Shown here piece after piece: positions 1 to 9,181 of a stretch of 64,000 bases of DNA. Numbering within the stretch: position 1 is the stretch's first letter; every line of letters begins with the position of its first letter. Source of the DNA: Candidatus Amunia macphersoniae. Its GTDB lineage: Bacteria > Chloroflexota > Dormibacteria > Aeolococcales > Aeolococcaceae. Under the pieces are notes generated by a model. It searched no databases. It was not told the DNA's origin and saw only the letters and a list, made by a program, of their open reading frames with translations. The DNA lies in NCBI GenBank assembly GCA_016464795.1, contig JAEKNN010000009.1:50057-114056 (forward strand), read 5' to 3'. Both the position numbers and the translations under genes were made by a program.

Positions 1-1917
1 TTCGAGTTTGAGGGGCTGGTGGACGCCGCGCACAGCGTGGATCAGGCCATGGGTTGCAAGCTCATCGTGGTGGGTGCGCGCAACCCATTCAACGAGCATC
101 CGGACTTCGTGCGGAAGTTCGAGGACAGCCACGCGTACGCGAGCAGGCCCGAGCATGCCGGCTTGGTCTTCTTCCACGATTGGGTGCGCTACGATGAGCG
201 TGCCGACTGGTATCTGGACAGCGACGTCGTGGTGATGGTCAGCAGACCGGGCGAGGAGAACCGGCTGGCCTGGCGCACCCGGCTGATGGATTACATGTGG
301 GCGGGGTTGCCCATCCTCACCAACGGGGGTGACCCACTGAGCGAACTGCTCCTCGAACACGGCGCCGCCTTTCGACTCGAGGGGCTCGAGGCGCCGGCGA
401 TCGCCGAGGGGATCACCAGAGTTGTTGAGGACGACCAGGCCCGAGAGCGGGTCGTGGGCAACGCCCGCCAGCTCAAGAACAGGTTCTACTGGGACGCGGT
501 CACCGGTGAGCTGAGCGCGGCGATCAAGCGCCACCAGCGGGCGCGCGATCTCATGCTGTACCCGGCGGATCGCGGTGGATCGGTGCGAGTCGAGGGTGGC
601 GGGACGATGCCACTGCTGCAGATCCGGACGAACGCTCGAGCCTTCTACGCCCATGCGCGGCAGTACGGCCTTCGCAGCGCGGTGCATGCCTCCGCGGCAG
701 CGATGCGTCACTGGCTGCCCGGCCGGCAACGACTGTCGGCGAGTCGGCGATGGCAGACGACATCCGGCCGCCTCGTGGTCATCTCACATCGGCTCGACAT
801 GTCTGGCGCCCCCAAGGTGGTGATGGACGTAACCAACGACGTGCACCAGTCGATGCCGATGCTGCCCATCGTCTTCTACACCTACTTGCCCACCCACCCC
901 GACAACCTGGAGCACCTCAAACAGGCAGGGCTCGATGTGCGCGTGTTGCCCGAGCCGAACATGGTCCCTCACTTGAGGGACGCGGATGTCGTCCTGCTGA
1001 ACACCGTTGCGCACTCCGCCGCACTCAAGGATTCGCTCCTGGCTCGAGTCGAGCAAAAGCGACTGGACAAGCTGCTGTGGTACGCCCACGAGGACGAGCC
1101 GGAACGCTTCTTCACGCCCGACGAGACACGACGCATGCGCGACCTTCTCGACCGTGATTGCCTGCAGATGTTCCTTCCCAGCCTGCGGACCCTGGACGTG
1201 TACAGAGCTTTCTTCGATCGAGAACGCGCGATCGACCTGCTGCCCTACCGGGTGACTGTTCCTGAATCGATGCAGGGCGCGCGTTCTGCCGCGGACTTCG
1301 ATCGAAGCCTCCGCTTTGTCCTGCCCGGTCCCTTCTACGACGGCCGCAAGGGCCAGCTCCCCGTCTTCTACGCGTTGTGCGCCTTCTTCGAGGAGTTCTT
1401 CCAGAGAGATCAGGGCAGGTATCGGGAATTCGAGCTCACCTTCATCGGCCTGGAGCGCGACTTCCTCTCACGGCAGGTGCTCAGGCACGCGGGAGCGCTG
1501 GAGGGCCGGCTCCGCCACTTTCCGCAGCTCCCACACGCCGACGTTCTGAACATCATCCGGGAAGCCAACATGACGATCTGCTACTCGCTCAATGAGGCCC
1601 TGCCCATCTTCCCGTTCGAGAGCATGCTCAGCGGCCACCCCCTGCTCCGCAACGACTGCGCCGGCCTGAAGGAGCAATTGGAGCCGGGGGGGAACGGGTG
1701 GTTGCTCGACAGCTGCGATCCCGGCCAGCTGGTGACCACGTTCGAGACAGTGCTGAACAGGTCGAAGACGAGCACGGACGAGCTGGTGCGGATGTCCGAG
1801 CGCTCGGTGGAGATCGCCTCCGCGCAGCAGACGTCGGATTACATGTGGGCGTTTCGAGACACCCTGCTTCCCCTGTCTGGCCGCCGCTCTAGCAGCCGCG
1901 CTCGACCTGGACCCTGA
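1..1917 (+). CDS. Tandem glycosyltransferase, 5' end cut by window edge
   Basis: The frame is open from the first base, so the N-terminus lies outside the window; the first GTG inside (position 19) is unlikely to be the start. About 638 codons are visible. The first ~180 residues look like the C-terminal half of a GT4-type (GT-B fold) glycosyltransferase, with a sugar-nucleotide-site-like stretch (MDYMWAGLPILTNGGDP). After a linker, a second GT-B-like unit spans roughly residues 255-600: it opens with VISHRLDMSGAPKVVMDV and has a donor-site region ALPIFPFESMLSGHPLL. Two GT units in one chain are typical of O-antigen or capsule loci, where each adds a sugar to a lipid-linked chain at the cytoplasmic membrane. 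The neighbouring ABC exporter and GT2 gene support that role. The sugars cannot be told from sequence. Confidence 0.85.
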   Translation, partial: FEFEGLVDAAHSVDQAMGCKLIVVGARNPFNEHPDFVRKFEDSHAYASRPEHAGLVFFHDWVRYDERADWYLDSDVVVMVSRPGEENRLAWRTRLMDYMWAGLPILTNGGDPLSELLLEHGAAFRLEGLEAPAIAEGITRVVEDDQARERVVGNARQLKNRFYWDAVTGELSAAIKRHQRARDLMLYPADRGGSVRVEGGGTMPLLQIRTNARAFYAHARQYGLRSAVHASAAAMRHWLPGRQRLSASRRWQTTSGRLVVISHRLDMSGAPKVVMDVTNDVHQSMPMLPIVFYTYLPTHPDNLEHLKQAGLDVRVLPEPNMVPHLRDADVVLLNTVAHSAALKDSLLARVEQKRLDKLLWYAHEDEPERFFTPDETRRMRDLLDRDCLQMFLPSLRTLDVYRAFFDRERAIDLLPYRVTVPESMQGARSAADFDRSLRFVLPGPFYDGRKGQLPVFYALCAFFEEFFQRDQGRYREFELTFIGLERDFLSRQVLRHAGALEGRLRHFPQLPHADVLNIIREANMTICYSLNEALPIFPFESMLSGHPLLRNDCAGLKEQLEPGGNGWLLDSCDPGQLVTTFETVLNRSKTSTDELVRMSERSVEIASAQQTSDYMWAFRDTLLPLSGRRSSSRARPGP

Positions 1918-1930
1918 CCCGGTGGGCCGG

Positions 1931-3961
1931 TCACATCTGCTCGGGAAGAGATGGCGCGCCAAGCATGAATGTCGGGGAGTGCTCCTCCAGCGCAGGGAGC
2001 ACATCTCGATACGACAGGTTGCTCAGCGATACCATCGACCCGGACGAGACGCGGTATCCGGCGACCACCTCGGGCACGAACGCCGCCCAGCCGCCCGCCT
2101 CCGCAACGCGGCAATTCAGGTCGAAGTCTTCCCAGCCGTACAACCGTCGGTCGCTGGTGTATCCGCCAAGGGCGCGCATTGCAGACAGGCGAAACAGGGC
2201 GAGGGCGTCGATGTAGTTGCCCGTACGAAGGCGCTCGGGATCCCACGGAAACTTGCTCAGCATCCACCCCGCGAGCGAGCGCTCAGGGAAGCATGACAGC
2301 ATGCCGTAGGCGAAGGCGGCGCTGGGGCTCGCATCCAAGGTGGTCACCAGGCGCGCCAGGCCGTACCTGAAGAGCACGTTGTCGGCGTCGAGCATCAGCA
2401 CACACTCGCCACGCGCTCGCTCGATCCCGGCATTCCGGGTGTGGGGTAGTCCGCGGTTGACCGGATGGCTCAGGAGCACGAGGGGTACGTCGTCGTGGTT
2501 GCGGCTCCACTCCTTCACGGTCTCCAATGACTCGTCGGTGGAGCCATCGTCCACCACGATGATCTCCCAATCCCGGAAGGAGCTCGCCCGCACCGAGTCG
2601 AGGCCCTCCAGGCAATATGCGCTGTGGTTGTACACGGGCATCACCACTGAGACGCGCGGAGAGGCGGCGTTGTAAGCGGATGTCGACAGCACGTCCACGC
2701 ACGCCGGCAGTGGCGCCTCGGGTGCGGTGAGGGCAACGCGCCGCAAATCGCGACGCACATCGAGCAGATCAAGGCGCAGCTCCTTCAGGCGATAGCGCGC
2801 GTCGCGCGTCTCAGCGCGAAGCCCTTTGGACGCCTCACTACCGAAGTGCATGACCGTCCAGCGCACCCACTCGGTCGTGGCGCGACGGGCCCGGGCGACT
2901 GTCGCGGGCGTGCCCCTGCTCAGGACACGGCGCGGGGCATCCGCGATCGCATGAGCTCCATGCCCGGCCCCCTTGTCTTCAAAAAAGTACCGGGTTGTGG
3001 TCTCGTTCTGTGCAGTCGGGTAGTTCCAGAACGGAGCATCGCCGACGGCAGTCTGTTGGTCCAGAGCAGTCGCGACATCCGCAAGCATCTCCACCGACCG
3101 TCGAAATGGCAGCCTGCGCTGCAAGAGCTCATATGCGGCGGCGGTGAGGCGTCGACTCTTGTCTGAATCCTTCAGCAGGTTGAGCGCCAGGCTTGGGATG
3201 ATCTCCGGTGAGCCCGTCACGAAGTGCTCATCCCCGACCAACGGCTCATGGTCGGTGGACAACTCGCTCACGAGCGCCGCGCCCGCATGTATGGCATCGA
3301 TGGCCCGGACCCATTCGAAGTAGGGTTCGCGACCCTGGTGAAGGTTGATCAGCACCTTGCTTCGCGCGAGCAATCGTCGCTTTCGAGCACCGATCACAAA
3401 ATTCTTAGCCTGACGCGAGTTCGGCCGGGAGTTGTCAGACAGCACGATTTGAAAACGCTGATCCTGCAGAGCACGTCCGAACCTGGCCAGAAGGTTCTCC
3501 CGTCGCGCGCTCAGGCTGCCCATGAAGAGCACGTCTATGTCGCGCTCGACGGTTGCATCGGGCACGTCCCAATAGGAGCTGTACCCGAGCGGGAAATGGC
3601 GCGCCTTGATGCCCCATTCGCCGTACTGCCGGACCGCCCGCGCGCTGATGTCGAACACCGCTCCCGCGTGCGGTGCGAGCTTCACGTTCTCATGGAAGAA
3701 GATCGTCTGTGGCTGCTCCATGGAGATGTAGATCGTCCTTGCCAGCAGCGCATGACCAGGCGGCTTGCGATAGCCTTCCAGGCGGAAGTACTCGTGCGGA
3801 GGAACGAGCACGTACACGCGGCCACCGCGAGCCTCCGGGAAGCCATCATCGTGAATGCTTGACGACACGCCCAGGCCGGTGAGCTCGTGACGGATGGCCT
3901 CGACAGCCTCTCGGAAGAAGTAGTTCTGCGACGGGGCAAGCACAAAGGCCAGGTCAATCAT
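1931..3961 (-). CDS. Bifunctional glycosyltransferase (CgeB-like GT plus C-terminal GT2)
   Basis: A ~676-residue protein on the strand opposite its neighbours. The N-terminal half resembles the CgeB/group-1 glycosyltransferase family, with DIDVLFMGSLSARRENLL and a donor-site region YFEWVRAIDAIHAGAALVSE. From about residue 435 there is a GT-A fold family 2 domain: SVVMPVYNHS, then IIVVDDGSTDESL and the metal/nucleotide motif LMLDADNVLF. GT2 enzymes transfer a sugar from an NDP-sugar to a growing polysaccharide. The start was set at the ATG at 3961 because a perfect TATGAT box lies seven bases upstream, implying a leaderless message; an upstream TTG (3991) and ATG (3973) are in frame but lie at or before that box. 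Its 3' end faces the preceding glycosyltransferase with only 13 bases between. Confidence 0.85.
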   Translation of the reverse strand: MIDLAFVLAPSQNYFFREAVEAIRHELTGLGVSSSIHDDGFPEARGGRVYVLVPPHEYFRLEGYRKPPGHALLARTIYISMEQPQTIFFHENVKLAPHAGAVFDISARAVRQYGEWGIKARHFPLGYSSYWDVPDATVERDIDVLFMGSLSARRENLLARFGRALQDQRFQIVLSDNSRPNSRQAKNFVIGARKRRLLARSKVLINLHQGREPYFEWVRAIDAIHAGAALVSELSTDHEPLVGDEHFVTGSPEIIPSLALNLLKDSDKSRRLTAAAYELLQRRLPFRRSVEMLADVATALDQQTAVGDAPFWNYPTAQNETTTRYFFEDKGAGHGAHAIADAPRRVLSRGTPATVARARRATTEWVRWTVMHFGSEASKGLRAETRDARYRLKELRLDLLDVRRDLRRVALTAPEAPLPACVDVLSTSAYNAASPRVSVVMPVYNHSAYCLEGLDSVRASSFRDWEIIVVDDGSTDESLETVKEWSRNHDDVPLVLLSHPVNRGLPHTRNAGIERARGECVLMLDADNVLFRYGLARLVTTLDASPSAAFAYGMLSCFPERSLAGWMLSKFPWDPERLRTGNYIDALALFRLSAMRALGGYTSDRRLYGWEDFDLNCRVAEAGGWAAFVPEVVAGYRVSSGSMVSLSNLSYRDVLPALEEHSPTFMLGAPSLPEQM

Positions 3962-3968
3962 GTGCGCT

Positions 3969-3974
3969 ATCATA
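3969..3974 (-). promoter_or_regulatory. -10 box of the CgeB/GT2 gene, leaderless arrangement
   Basis: On the minus strand this reads TATGAT, a consensus sigma70-type -10 hexamer. Seven bases separate it from the ATG at 3961, so transcription would begin at or within one base of the start codon. No convincing -35 is visible. Confidence 0.6.
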
Positions 3975-4024
3975 CGTTTGGGCCTTGCCAAGAGGCCAGC
4001 GGCGAACAGGCATGGAGAGGAGAC

Positions 4025-4348
4025 GTGGGCTCATCCGATCAGGCCGGCTTGACAGCTGCAGATGCATCGAACAGTCAGTCCGTTGACGTCGACAGGTTGA
4101 TCGCAGATCGAGATGCTCTGCAACAACGTTTGCACTTGGCCGAGGAAAAGCTCCAGGCAGTGCAAGCGATCTGTGACGGACGCGTGGCACACCTCGAGGA
4201 CCAAGCCGTGCAGCTGACCACCGCGCTCAGCGCGTCAACCGGCTGGTGGCTCGTGGTCGCGTATCGATCCTCTCGGGCGATTCTTCGGCGAGCGTTGCTG
4301 GTGTCGTCGCAATGGCCGCCTCGCGGCACCCGCGGTGCCCGCGGATGA
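4025..4348 (+). CDS. Small coiled-coil protein of the glycan locus
   Basis: A 107-residue protein starting at GTG 4025, preceded by a strong GGAGAGGAG ribosome binding site; the longer in-frame extension upstream has no such site. Residues ~22-65 form a predicted coiled coil (DRLIADRDALQQRLHLAEEK and following heptads). Then comes a short segment ALSASTGWWLVVAYRSSRAI, with an S-x-S-x-G-W core followed by hydrophobic/basic helices. This coiled coil plus S-x-S-W-like element is commonly appended to glycosyltransferases and methyltransferases of surface-polysaccharide loci, and a close parallel sits in the fusion protein at 7483-9171. Here the module stands alone. It may anchor or scaffold the biosynthetic enzymes at the membrane, but that is inference. 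No enzymatic domain was seen. Confidence 0.6.
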   Translation: MGSSDQAGLTAADASNSQSVDVDRLIADRDALQQRLHLAEEKLQAVQAICDGRVAHLEDQAVQLTTALSASTGWWLVVAYRSSRAILRRALLVSSQWPPRGTRGARG

Positions 4349-4384
4349 AGCCGAAGCGAACAACGCAGAGGTCGAGCCGCTCTC

Positions 4385-5242
4385 GTGAGGCGACGAACGC
4401 TTTGGCAGGTCGCCTTGAAGGAACCACGTAGGGTGCAGCAAACGGGCGGCGATGGGATTGCACGGCGCGACAGCGTGCCTGCCGGCCAACAGGATGCAAT
4501 CGCACAGGCGATGGCACGCAGTTGGTTCTATTCCTTCACCATGCCAGATGGTCAGGCGACGCCGACCTACCTTCAGGATCAGTCCATCCACACGACACGC
4601 CGGGACATGTTGGACGCCGTGCTCGATGACCACCTGCCTGGCGACAGGACCGCGCTGACCTGTGTCGACCTGGCGTGCCACGAGGGCTTCTTCGCACTGC
4701 ATTTGGCGCACACGGGGTTCGGCAAGGTGCTCGGGATCGACATCCGGCCGGAGAACATCGCCGGAGCGAAGTTGATCCGCGCTGCGCAAGCAGCGGTCAA
4801 CGCCGAGTTCGTGTGTCGCGACGTCCTCGGCAGCGACGCCTCGCATCTTGGCCAGTTCGACGTTGTGCTGATGCTGGGTCTCCTCTACCATCTGGAGAAC
4901 CCAGTTGGTGCTCTCCGCATCGCGCGCTCCCTGACCAGGCGCATCTGCCTGATCGAGACAGTTATTGGGCCCAACCTGACCGGCACCGTCGATTGGGGTT
5001 CGCGCACCCACACGAAGCCCATCAGCGGCGCCTTCTGCGTGGTTGACGAGGCTGCCGACGTGCGCGAGGGAAACCGGGAGGCGAATGTGAGCGCCATCTC
5101 ATTGGTCCCCAGCCTGGATGCCCTCCTCTTCGTCATGCAAGCAGTTGGATTCAGCCATGTTGCGGTGGCGTCACCGCCCCAGGATGGGCACGAGCAGCTC
5201 GCGTCAGGCCAGCGTGCTCTGGTCCTTGGCCTTGTTGACTGA
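4385..5242 (+). CDS. SAM-dependent methyltransferase (CmoB/DUF1698-like)
   Basis: A class I Rossmann-fold methyltransferase of up to 285 residues. Motif I is VDLACHEGFFALHLA, with the motif II acidic loop at VLGIDIRPENI and the post-motif FDVVLMLGLLYHLENP, a pattern shared with CmoB-like and sugar-methylating enzymes. It probably methylates a sugar or a glycan end group, given its place between glycosyltransferases and the ABC exporter. The N-terminus is uncertain: GTG 4385 gives the longest form, GTG 4433 or ATG 4511 (just before RSWFYSFTMPDG) are alternatives, and none has a strong ribosome binding site. The last 39 bases overlap the 3' end of the convergent exporter ATPase gene. Confidence 0.75.
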   Translation: MRRRTLWQVALKEPRRVQQTGGDGIARRDSVPAGQQDAIAQAMARSWFYSFTMPDGQATPTYLQDQSIHTTRRDMLDAVLDDHLPGDRTALTCVDLACHEGFFALHLAHTGFGKVLGIDIRPENIAGAKLIRAAQAAVNAEFVCRDVLGSDASHLGQFDVVLMLGLLYHLENPVGALRIARSLTRRICLIETVIGPNLTGTVDWGSRTHTKPISGAFCVVDEAADVREGNREANVSAISLVPSLDALLFVMQAVGFSHVAVASPPQDGHEQLASGQRALVLGLVD

Positions 5243-6487
5243 TCTCTGCTCAAGTGGACGGGCTGTGAACGTGTGACCATAGGTGCCACCGAGGTCGACC
5301 ATTCCTTGGCGACCCCGGTCGTCGTTCACCTGGAACTCGAGAACGTCCTGGACCACGTCGAACGCATGGTTGAGGTGATCGTCGTAGAGGCCGACACTGA
5401 GGGTATAGCTCGCACGGAGCAGTGTCACACTGGGAATGCGAAAGAATATTGTCCCTTGGAATCCAACCTTCACGGGTGGCACCGACTCGGGAACGACCTT
5501 CGAGTTGGGTCCGGCGAGATAGGCCCCGTCAGCTCGCTTGAAGGCAATCGCGCAGGCGAACTCCCCGTCGAGATTGTTGGAAACGTAGTCAACCGCCACC
5601 GTCAGCGGAGCCCCGGTCATGAACGACTGGTGCGGCTGTCCCTGACGGTCCAGCAAGCGCACGCTGGTGATCTCGACGTCACGACTACCCCAGCGCCGGC
5701 CGGTCAGCGCGGTGCTCAGCCGCCCGGGATCCGTGTCGGCCCCATCTGACATGGCACCCACAATGCGTCGATACCGCGAAATCACGTCGCTCGGCTTTCC
5801 GTCCGCAACAACCCGGCCGCCCTGCATGAGAAGGACGCGGTCGCAGTACAGCTCCAGAGTCCCCAGGTCGTGTGTCACCAGCACGATTGTCCGGTTGGTG
5901 CGCTTGTAATGCCCGAAGACATCGAAGCACTTCTGCTGGAAGCGAGCATCGCCAACGGCCAACACCTCGTCCAGCAACAGGATGTCCGCATCGGCGAGCA
6001 TCGCCACCGCGAACGCAAGACGGACGGTCATGCCCGACGAGTAGTTCTTCAGCTTGTGGTCGGCGAAGTCGACCAACTCCGCGAATTCGAGCACGGCGTG
6101 AACCCTGCTGGCGAGCTGCTTTCGGGTGAGCCCCAGGATGGAGCCTCCCAGGAAGATGTTCTCCCGTGCCGTGAGCTCGGGCTTGAAGCCCACTCCCAAC
6201 TCCAGAAAGGGGGAGACCCGCCCACGGACTGAAATTCGGCCGCGATCAGGAGCGTAGATGCGCGAAAGCATCTTGAGCAGCGTGCTCTTGCCGCACCCAT
6301 TGGGACCGGCGATGCCGATGAACTCCCCGGGGCGCACACTGAAGGAGACGTCGTTCACCGCCAGAAGGTCGCGATACCGCGCCGAGCTCAGGGGATGACT
6401 GAAGCGATATTGGAGCGTCCCTGCCTGGTCGAGTGGGATGCGAAAGCGCTTGCTCACCCCCTCGATGCGAATGGCTGACGACGTCAA
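5204..6487 (-). CDS. ABC exporter ATPase, Wzt/TagH type
   Basis: A 427-residue ATPase subunit of a polysaccharide or teichoic-acid type ABC exporter. The nucleotide-binding domain fills residues 1-240: Walker A GPNGCGKST, signature YSSGM, Walker B ILLLDEV followed by the D-loop region AVGDARF, and the H-loop in VLVTHD. A separate C-terminal domain (about 265-415) has the beta-sandwich look of Wzt C-terminal carbohydrate-binding domains, which recognise the modified end of the glycan in ABC-dependent O-antigen export. This suggests export is coupled to a specific chain terminus, possibly methylated, sulfated or acylated by neighbouring enzymes. Its ATG overlaps the stop of the permease gene by four bases (ATGA), so the two are translationally coupled. 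Confidence 0.92.
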   Translation of the reverse strand: MTSSAIRIEGVSKRFRIPLDQAGTLQYRFSHPLSSARYRDLLAVNDVSFSVRPGEFIGIAGPNGCGKSTLLKMLSRIYAPDRGRISVRGRVSPFLELGVGFKPELTARENIFLGGSILGLTRKQLASRVHAVLEFAELVDFADHKLKNYSSGMTVRLAFAVAMLADADILLLDEVLAVGDARFQQKCFDVFGHYKRTNRTIVLVTHDLGTLELYCDRVLLMQGGRVVADGKPSDVISRYRRIVGAMSDGADTDPGRLSTALTGRRWGSRDVEITSVRLLDRQGQPHQSFMTGAPLTVAVDYVSNNLDGEFACAIAFKRADGAYLAGPNSKVVPESVPPVKVGFQGTIFFRIPSVTLLRASYTLSVGLYDDHLNHAFDVVQDVLEFQVNDDRGRQGMVDLGGTYGHTFTARPLEQRSVNKAKDQSTLA

Positions 6488-7371
6488 AGCCTTTCACCAA
6501 ACCGCTTGGACAGCACCTGGAAAGACCAGATTCCCACACCGAGGGCACCGATCACCAGCACGAGCGGGACCACCAAGCGTCGACCCAGGAGGTCTGTCGA
6601 CCATGGGATCGCCGACGAGACCACTGCGCGACGCGCGTCCTCGATGATCTGGGCCACGGGGTTCATCGCAGCGAGGCCTTGAAGTTGGGGCGAGAGGAGG
6701 GAGAACGGGAAGATGATCGCGCTGAGATAGAACAGCAGCTGGAGCAGGATCTCCCAGATGTGGCCAAGATCTCGGTAGTAGACGTAGAGCGCTGCGAGGA
6801 GCATCCCGATACCCAGCGACAGGACATAGAGCTCCAGTAGAAGGGGGATCAGCAGCAGCGACTGCCAACCCACCTGATACCAGTGGAACAACAGTCCGAG
6901 GACGAAGATGAGAACGGCGTTGACGATCAGCGTCATAGCGGCGCTCATGGTCGATGCCACCACAAGGATCCAGCGAGGAAAGTAAGCCTTGCGGATCATG
7001 TCGCCGTTGCCGGCGATGGAAGCCAGCGCCGTGGTCGTCGCGTCGGCGAAGAAGGTCCACAGGACGATTGCCACCAGCAGCTCAACCGGGAAGTTCTCCG
7101 CACTGCTGGTGCGCCCCTTTAGCAGAAACGCGGCAAAGATCAGGTACATCATCCCGAAGAGCATCAGGGGCTTGATGAGGGACCAGATGTATCCCAGCAC
7201 CGACCCCGCGTACTTCAGCTTGAACGAAGTGACAGCCAGCTCTCGGATGAGACTGAGATAGGAACGTACCGTTGACGGACTCTCAGCCCAGGGGGCGAGA
7301 AGGGGGGACGCGGCTATTCCGGTCGGAACGGCCGTTTGACGTGAGTCGCCCTCGTTCAGCGCTGTGGTCAT
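6484..7371 (-). CDS. ABC exporter permease, Wzm/TagG type
   Basis: A 295-residue ABC-2 family integral membrane protein. It has about six hydrophobic segments, beginning near SFKLKYAGSVLGYIWSLIKP, a stretch characteristic of Wzm/TagG/RfbA permeases, and including LLVAIVLWTFFADATTTAL and IGMLLAALYVYYRDLGHIW. The Y-R-D-L-x-H motif before the last helices is a family hallmark. Paired with the downstream Wzt-like ATPase it should form the channel that moves a lipid-linked polysaccharide across the cytoplasmic membrane. The start ATG at 7371 is the first in frame; the divergent fusion gene begins about 110 bases away, so both promoters must lie in 7372-7482. Confidence 0.92.
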   Translation of the reverse strand: MTTALNEGDSRQTAVPTGIAASPLLAPWAESPSTVRSYLSLIRELAVTSFKLKYAGSVLGYIWSLIKPLMLFGMMYLIFAAFLLKGRTSSAENFPVELLVAIVLWTFFADATTTALASIAGNGDMIRKAYFPRWILVVASTMSAAMTLIVNAVLIFVLGLLFHWYQVGWQSLLLIPLLLELYVLSLGIGMLLAALYVYYRDLGHIWEILLQLLFYLSAIIFPFSLLSPQLQGLAAMNPVAQIIEDARRAVVSSAIPWSTDLLGRRLVVPLVLVIGALGVGIWSFQVLSKRFGERL

Positions 7372-7482
7372 TGACGAACTGATTCCACTACATGTCCCAG
7401 AGCCTCACACGGCCACGTGAGCCTCGGGTATCCCGCTTCCTGTTGCGGCTGCTCGACTGATTGCTCGTATCATATGCGCAAG

Positions 7483-9171
7483 ATGGCGCTGCCTGACCCC
7501 CCGGTGCTCGAAGACACCGGTGAACGCTGCATCCCCGGCCAGACGGAGATGCCCACGTACTACGAGCACGTCCACAGGTACCTGTGGGCGGGGAGCTTGG
7601 TGGGCGACCGCGACGTTCTCGACATCGGCGCGGGGGCGGGTTATGGCGCCGCCATACTTGGGACAACCGCCAAGAGCGTCATTGGCGTTGACCTCGACGC
7701 ATCCGCTGTTGCCTACAGCACTGCCCACTATGCGAGCCACAACGTGCGGTTCGAGACCGGCTCCGCCGTTGACCTGGGACTGATTGACGATGCCTCGGTG
7801 GACGTGGCGGTGTGTTTCGAGGTCATCGAGCACGTGGCTGAGCAAGAAGAGACGATGCGAAACATCCGACGGGTGTTGCGTCCGGGCGGATTCCTGATCG
7901 TCAGCTCACCCGACCGGGAGCTGTATTCGGAAGCCAGTGATGTTCACAACCCGTTTCACGTGCATGAGCTCACACAAGGTGAATTCGAGTCGCTTCTGGG
8001 GGTTCACTTCGCCAACCACGCCATCCTCCGGCAGAGCTTCGTAGTGGGGAGCACGATCGCCGCGCTCTCCGGCTCGGAGAGTGGACAGTCCAGGCTCGAT
8101 TTCAGCGGCCATCCGCAGGCGCAGACGTGGCAGGCGGACGACGTTGAATGGCGCCAATACGTCGTCGCAGTGGCAAGCGAGAGTCCGATTCCAAGCGTTC
8201 CCTCCAGCTCACATCTCTACGACACTGCGCTCACCTTCCGTCAGGATGCCTACCGCTGGCTCGGTGAAGCCCAGAGCGCGGCATGGTGGGAGCAGCGTCA
8301 CAGAGAGGAGCAAAGTTTACTGAAAGACGCCAACTCCCGGGCCGACATCGCCACAGCAAGCCTTGCGACCGCTGAAGCCAGCCTCCGGCAGGTGCAGGTG
8401 GAAGCCGAAGCCAGGCTCATGCAGATGCAGGCGGACTCCGAAGAGACCCGTCGCTGGCGCGAACGATATGAACCGGTGGTCGAGAGCCGCAGTTGGCGCG
8501 CGATGGAAAGCGCCCATTTGCTGGCCTGGCGCCTGAGCTGGCGGGCTCAGCGCATGCTCGGGCGCACACCGCAGGAGACGGACGGCGCGATGTCCCGGAC
8601 CGCGGGGGGTGGCACTCCTGCCCACACCGCGGCGGCCGAGCCCGAAGTCCTGTTCATGGGAAGGCACTCATACGAGACTCCCAAGGTCACCGTCTATCCG
8701 GGTGACGACGCTCGCGTGTTCATCGGCAACTTCGCCTCCCTTGCGGTCGACGTTGAGATCATCCCGGGGGGGCTTCACCGCCACGACATGGTGGCCTCGT
8801 ATGCCTTTCGCGCCCACTTTGAGCTGGAGGGAGCATACGCCGACGGTCTGCCGACAAAGCGAGGCGACGTCAGGATTGGCCACGACGCGTACATCGGACG
8901 TGGCGCAATGGTCCTGTCGGGTGTGACGGTAGGGGACGGCGCTGTGGTCGGTGCTGGGGCTGTCGTTGCCTCCGACGTGCGGCCATATGCCATCGTCGTA
9001 GGCAACCCGGCCCGCGAGATCCGACGGCGTTTTTCGGACGGGATCGTCGACGCCCTTCTGGCGATCGGCTGGTGGCACTGGCCTGACGGCGTCATCTTCG
9101 AGCGCATCGACGACTTGAACGGGTTGGCTGTCGAAGAGTTCGTCGAGAAGTACCGGCGCCCGTCTCAGTGA
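7483..9171 (+). CDS. Methyltransferase / coiled coil / hexapeptide acetyltransferase fusion
   Basis: A three-part protein of about 562 residues. Residues ~25-165 are a class I methyltransferase ([44 protein letters not shown]). Residues ~270-330 are a charged coiled coil ([18 protein letters not shown] onward), followed by [16 protein letters not shown], the S-x-S-W element seen in many glycan-locus enzymes. From ~386 to the end is a left-handed beta-helix acetyltransferase of the CatB/Vat (XAT) type, with the catalytic-His region [15 protein letters not shown] and hexapeptide turns [23 protein letters not shown]-type domains in glycan loci usually O- or N-acetylate sugars. A TATCAT box at 7468-7473 favours ATG 7483 over ATG 7474 or GTG 7417. 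Methylation and acetylation of the same glycan by one scaffold is inferred. Confidence 0.85.
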   Translation: MALPDPPVLEDTGERCIPGQTEMPTYYEHVHRYLWAGSLVGDRDVLDIGAGAGYGAAILGTTAKSVIGVDLDASAVAYSTAHYASHNVRFETGSAVDLGLIDDASVDVAVCFEVIEHVAEQEETMRNIRRVLRPGGFLIVSSPDRELYSEASDVHNPFHVHELTQGEFESLLGVHFANHAILRQSFVVGSTIAALSGSESGQSRLDFSGHPQAQTWQADDVEWRQYVVAVASESPIPSVPSSSHLYDTALTFRQDAYRWLGEAQSAAWWEQRHREEQSLLKDANSRADIATASLATAEASLRQVQVEAEARLMQMQADSEETRRWRERYEPVVESRSWRAMESAHLLAWRLSWRAQRMLGRTPQETDGAMSRTAGGGTPAHTAAAEPEVLFMGRHSYETPKVTVYPGDDARVFIGNFASLAVDVEIIPGGLHRHDMVASYAFRAHFELEGAYADGLPTKRGDVRIGHDAYIGRGAMVLSGVTVGDGAVVGAGAVVASDVRPYAIVVGNPAREIRRRFSDGIVDALLAIGWWHWPDGVIFERIDDLNGLAVEEFVEKYRRPSQ

Positions 9172-9181
9172 GCGGGATCGG

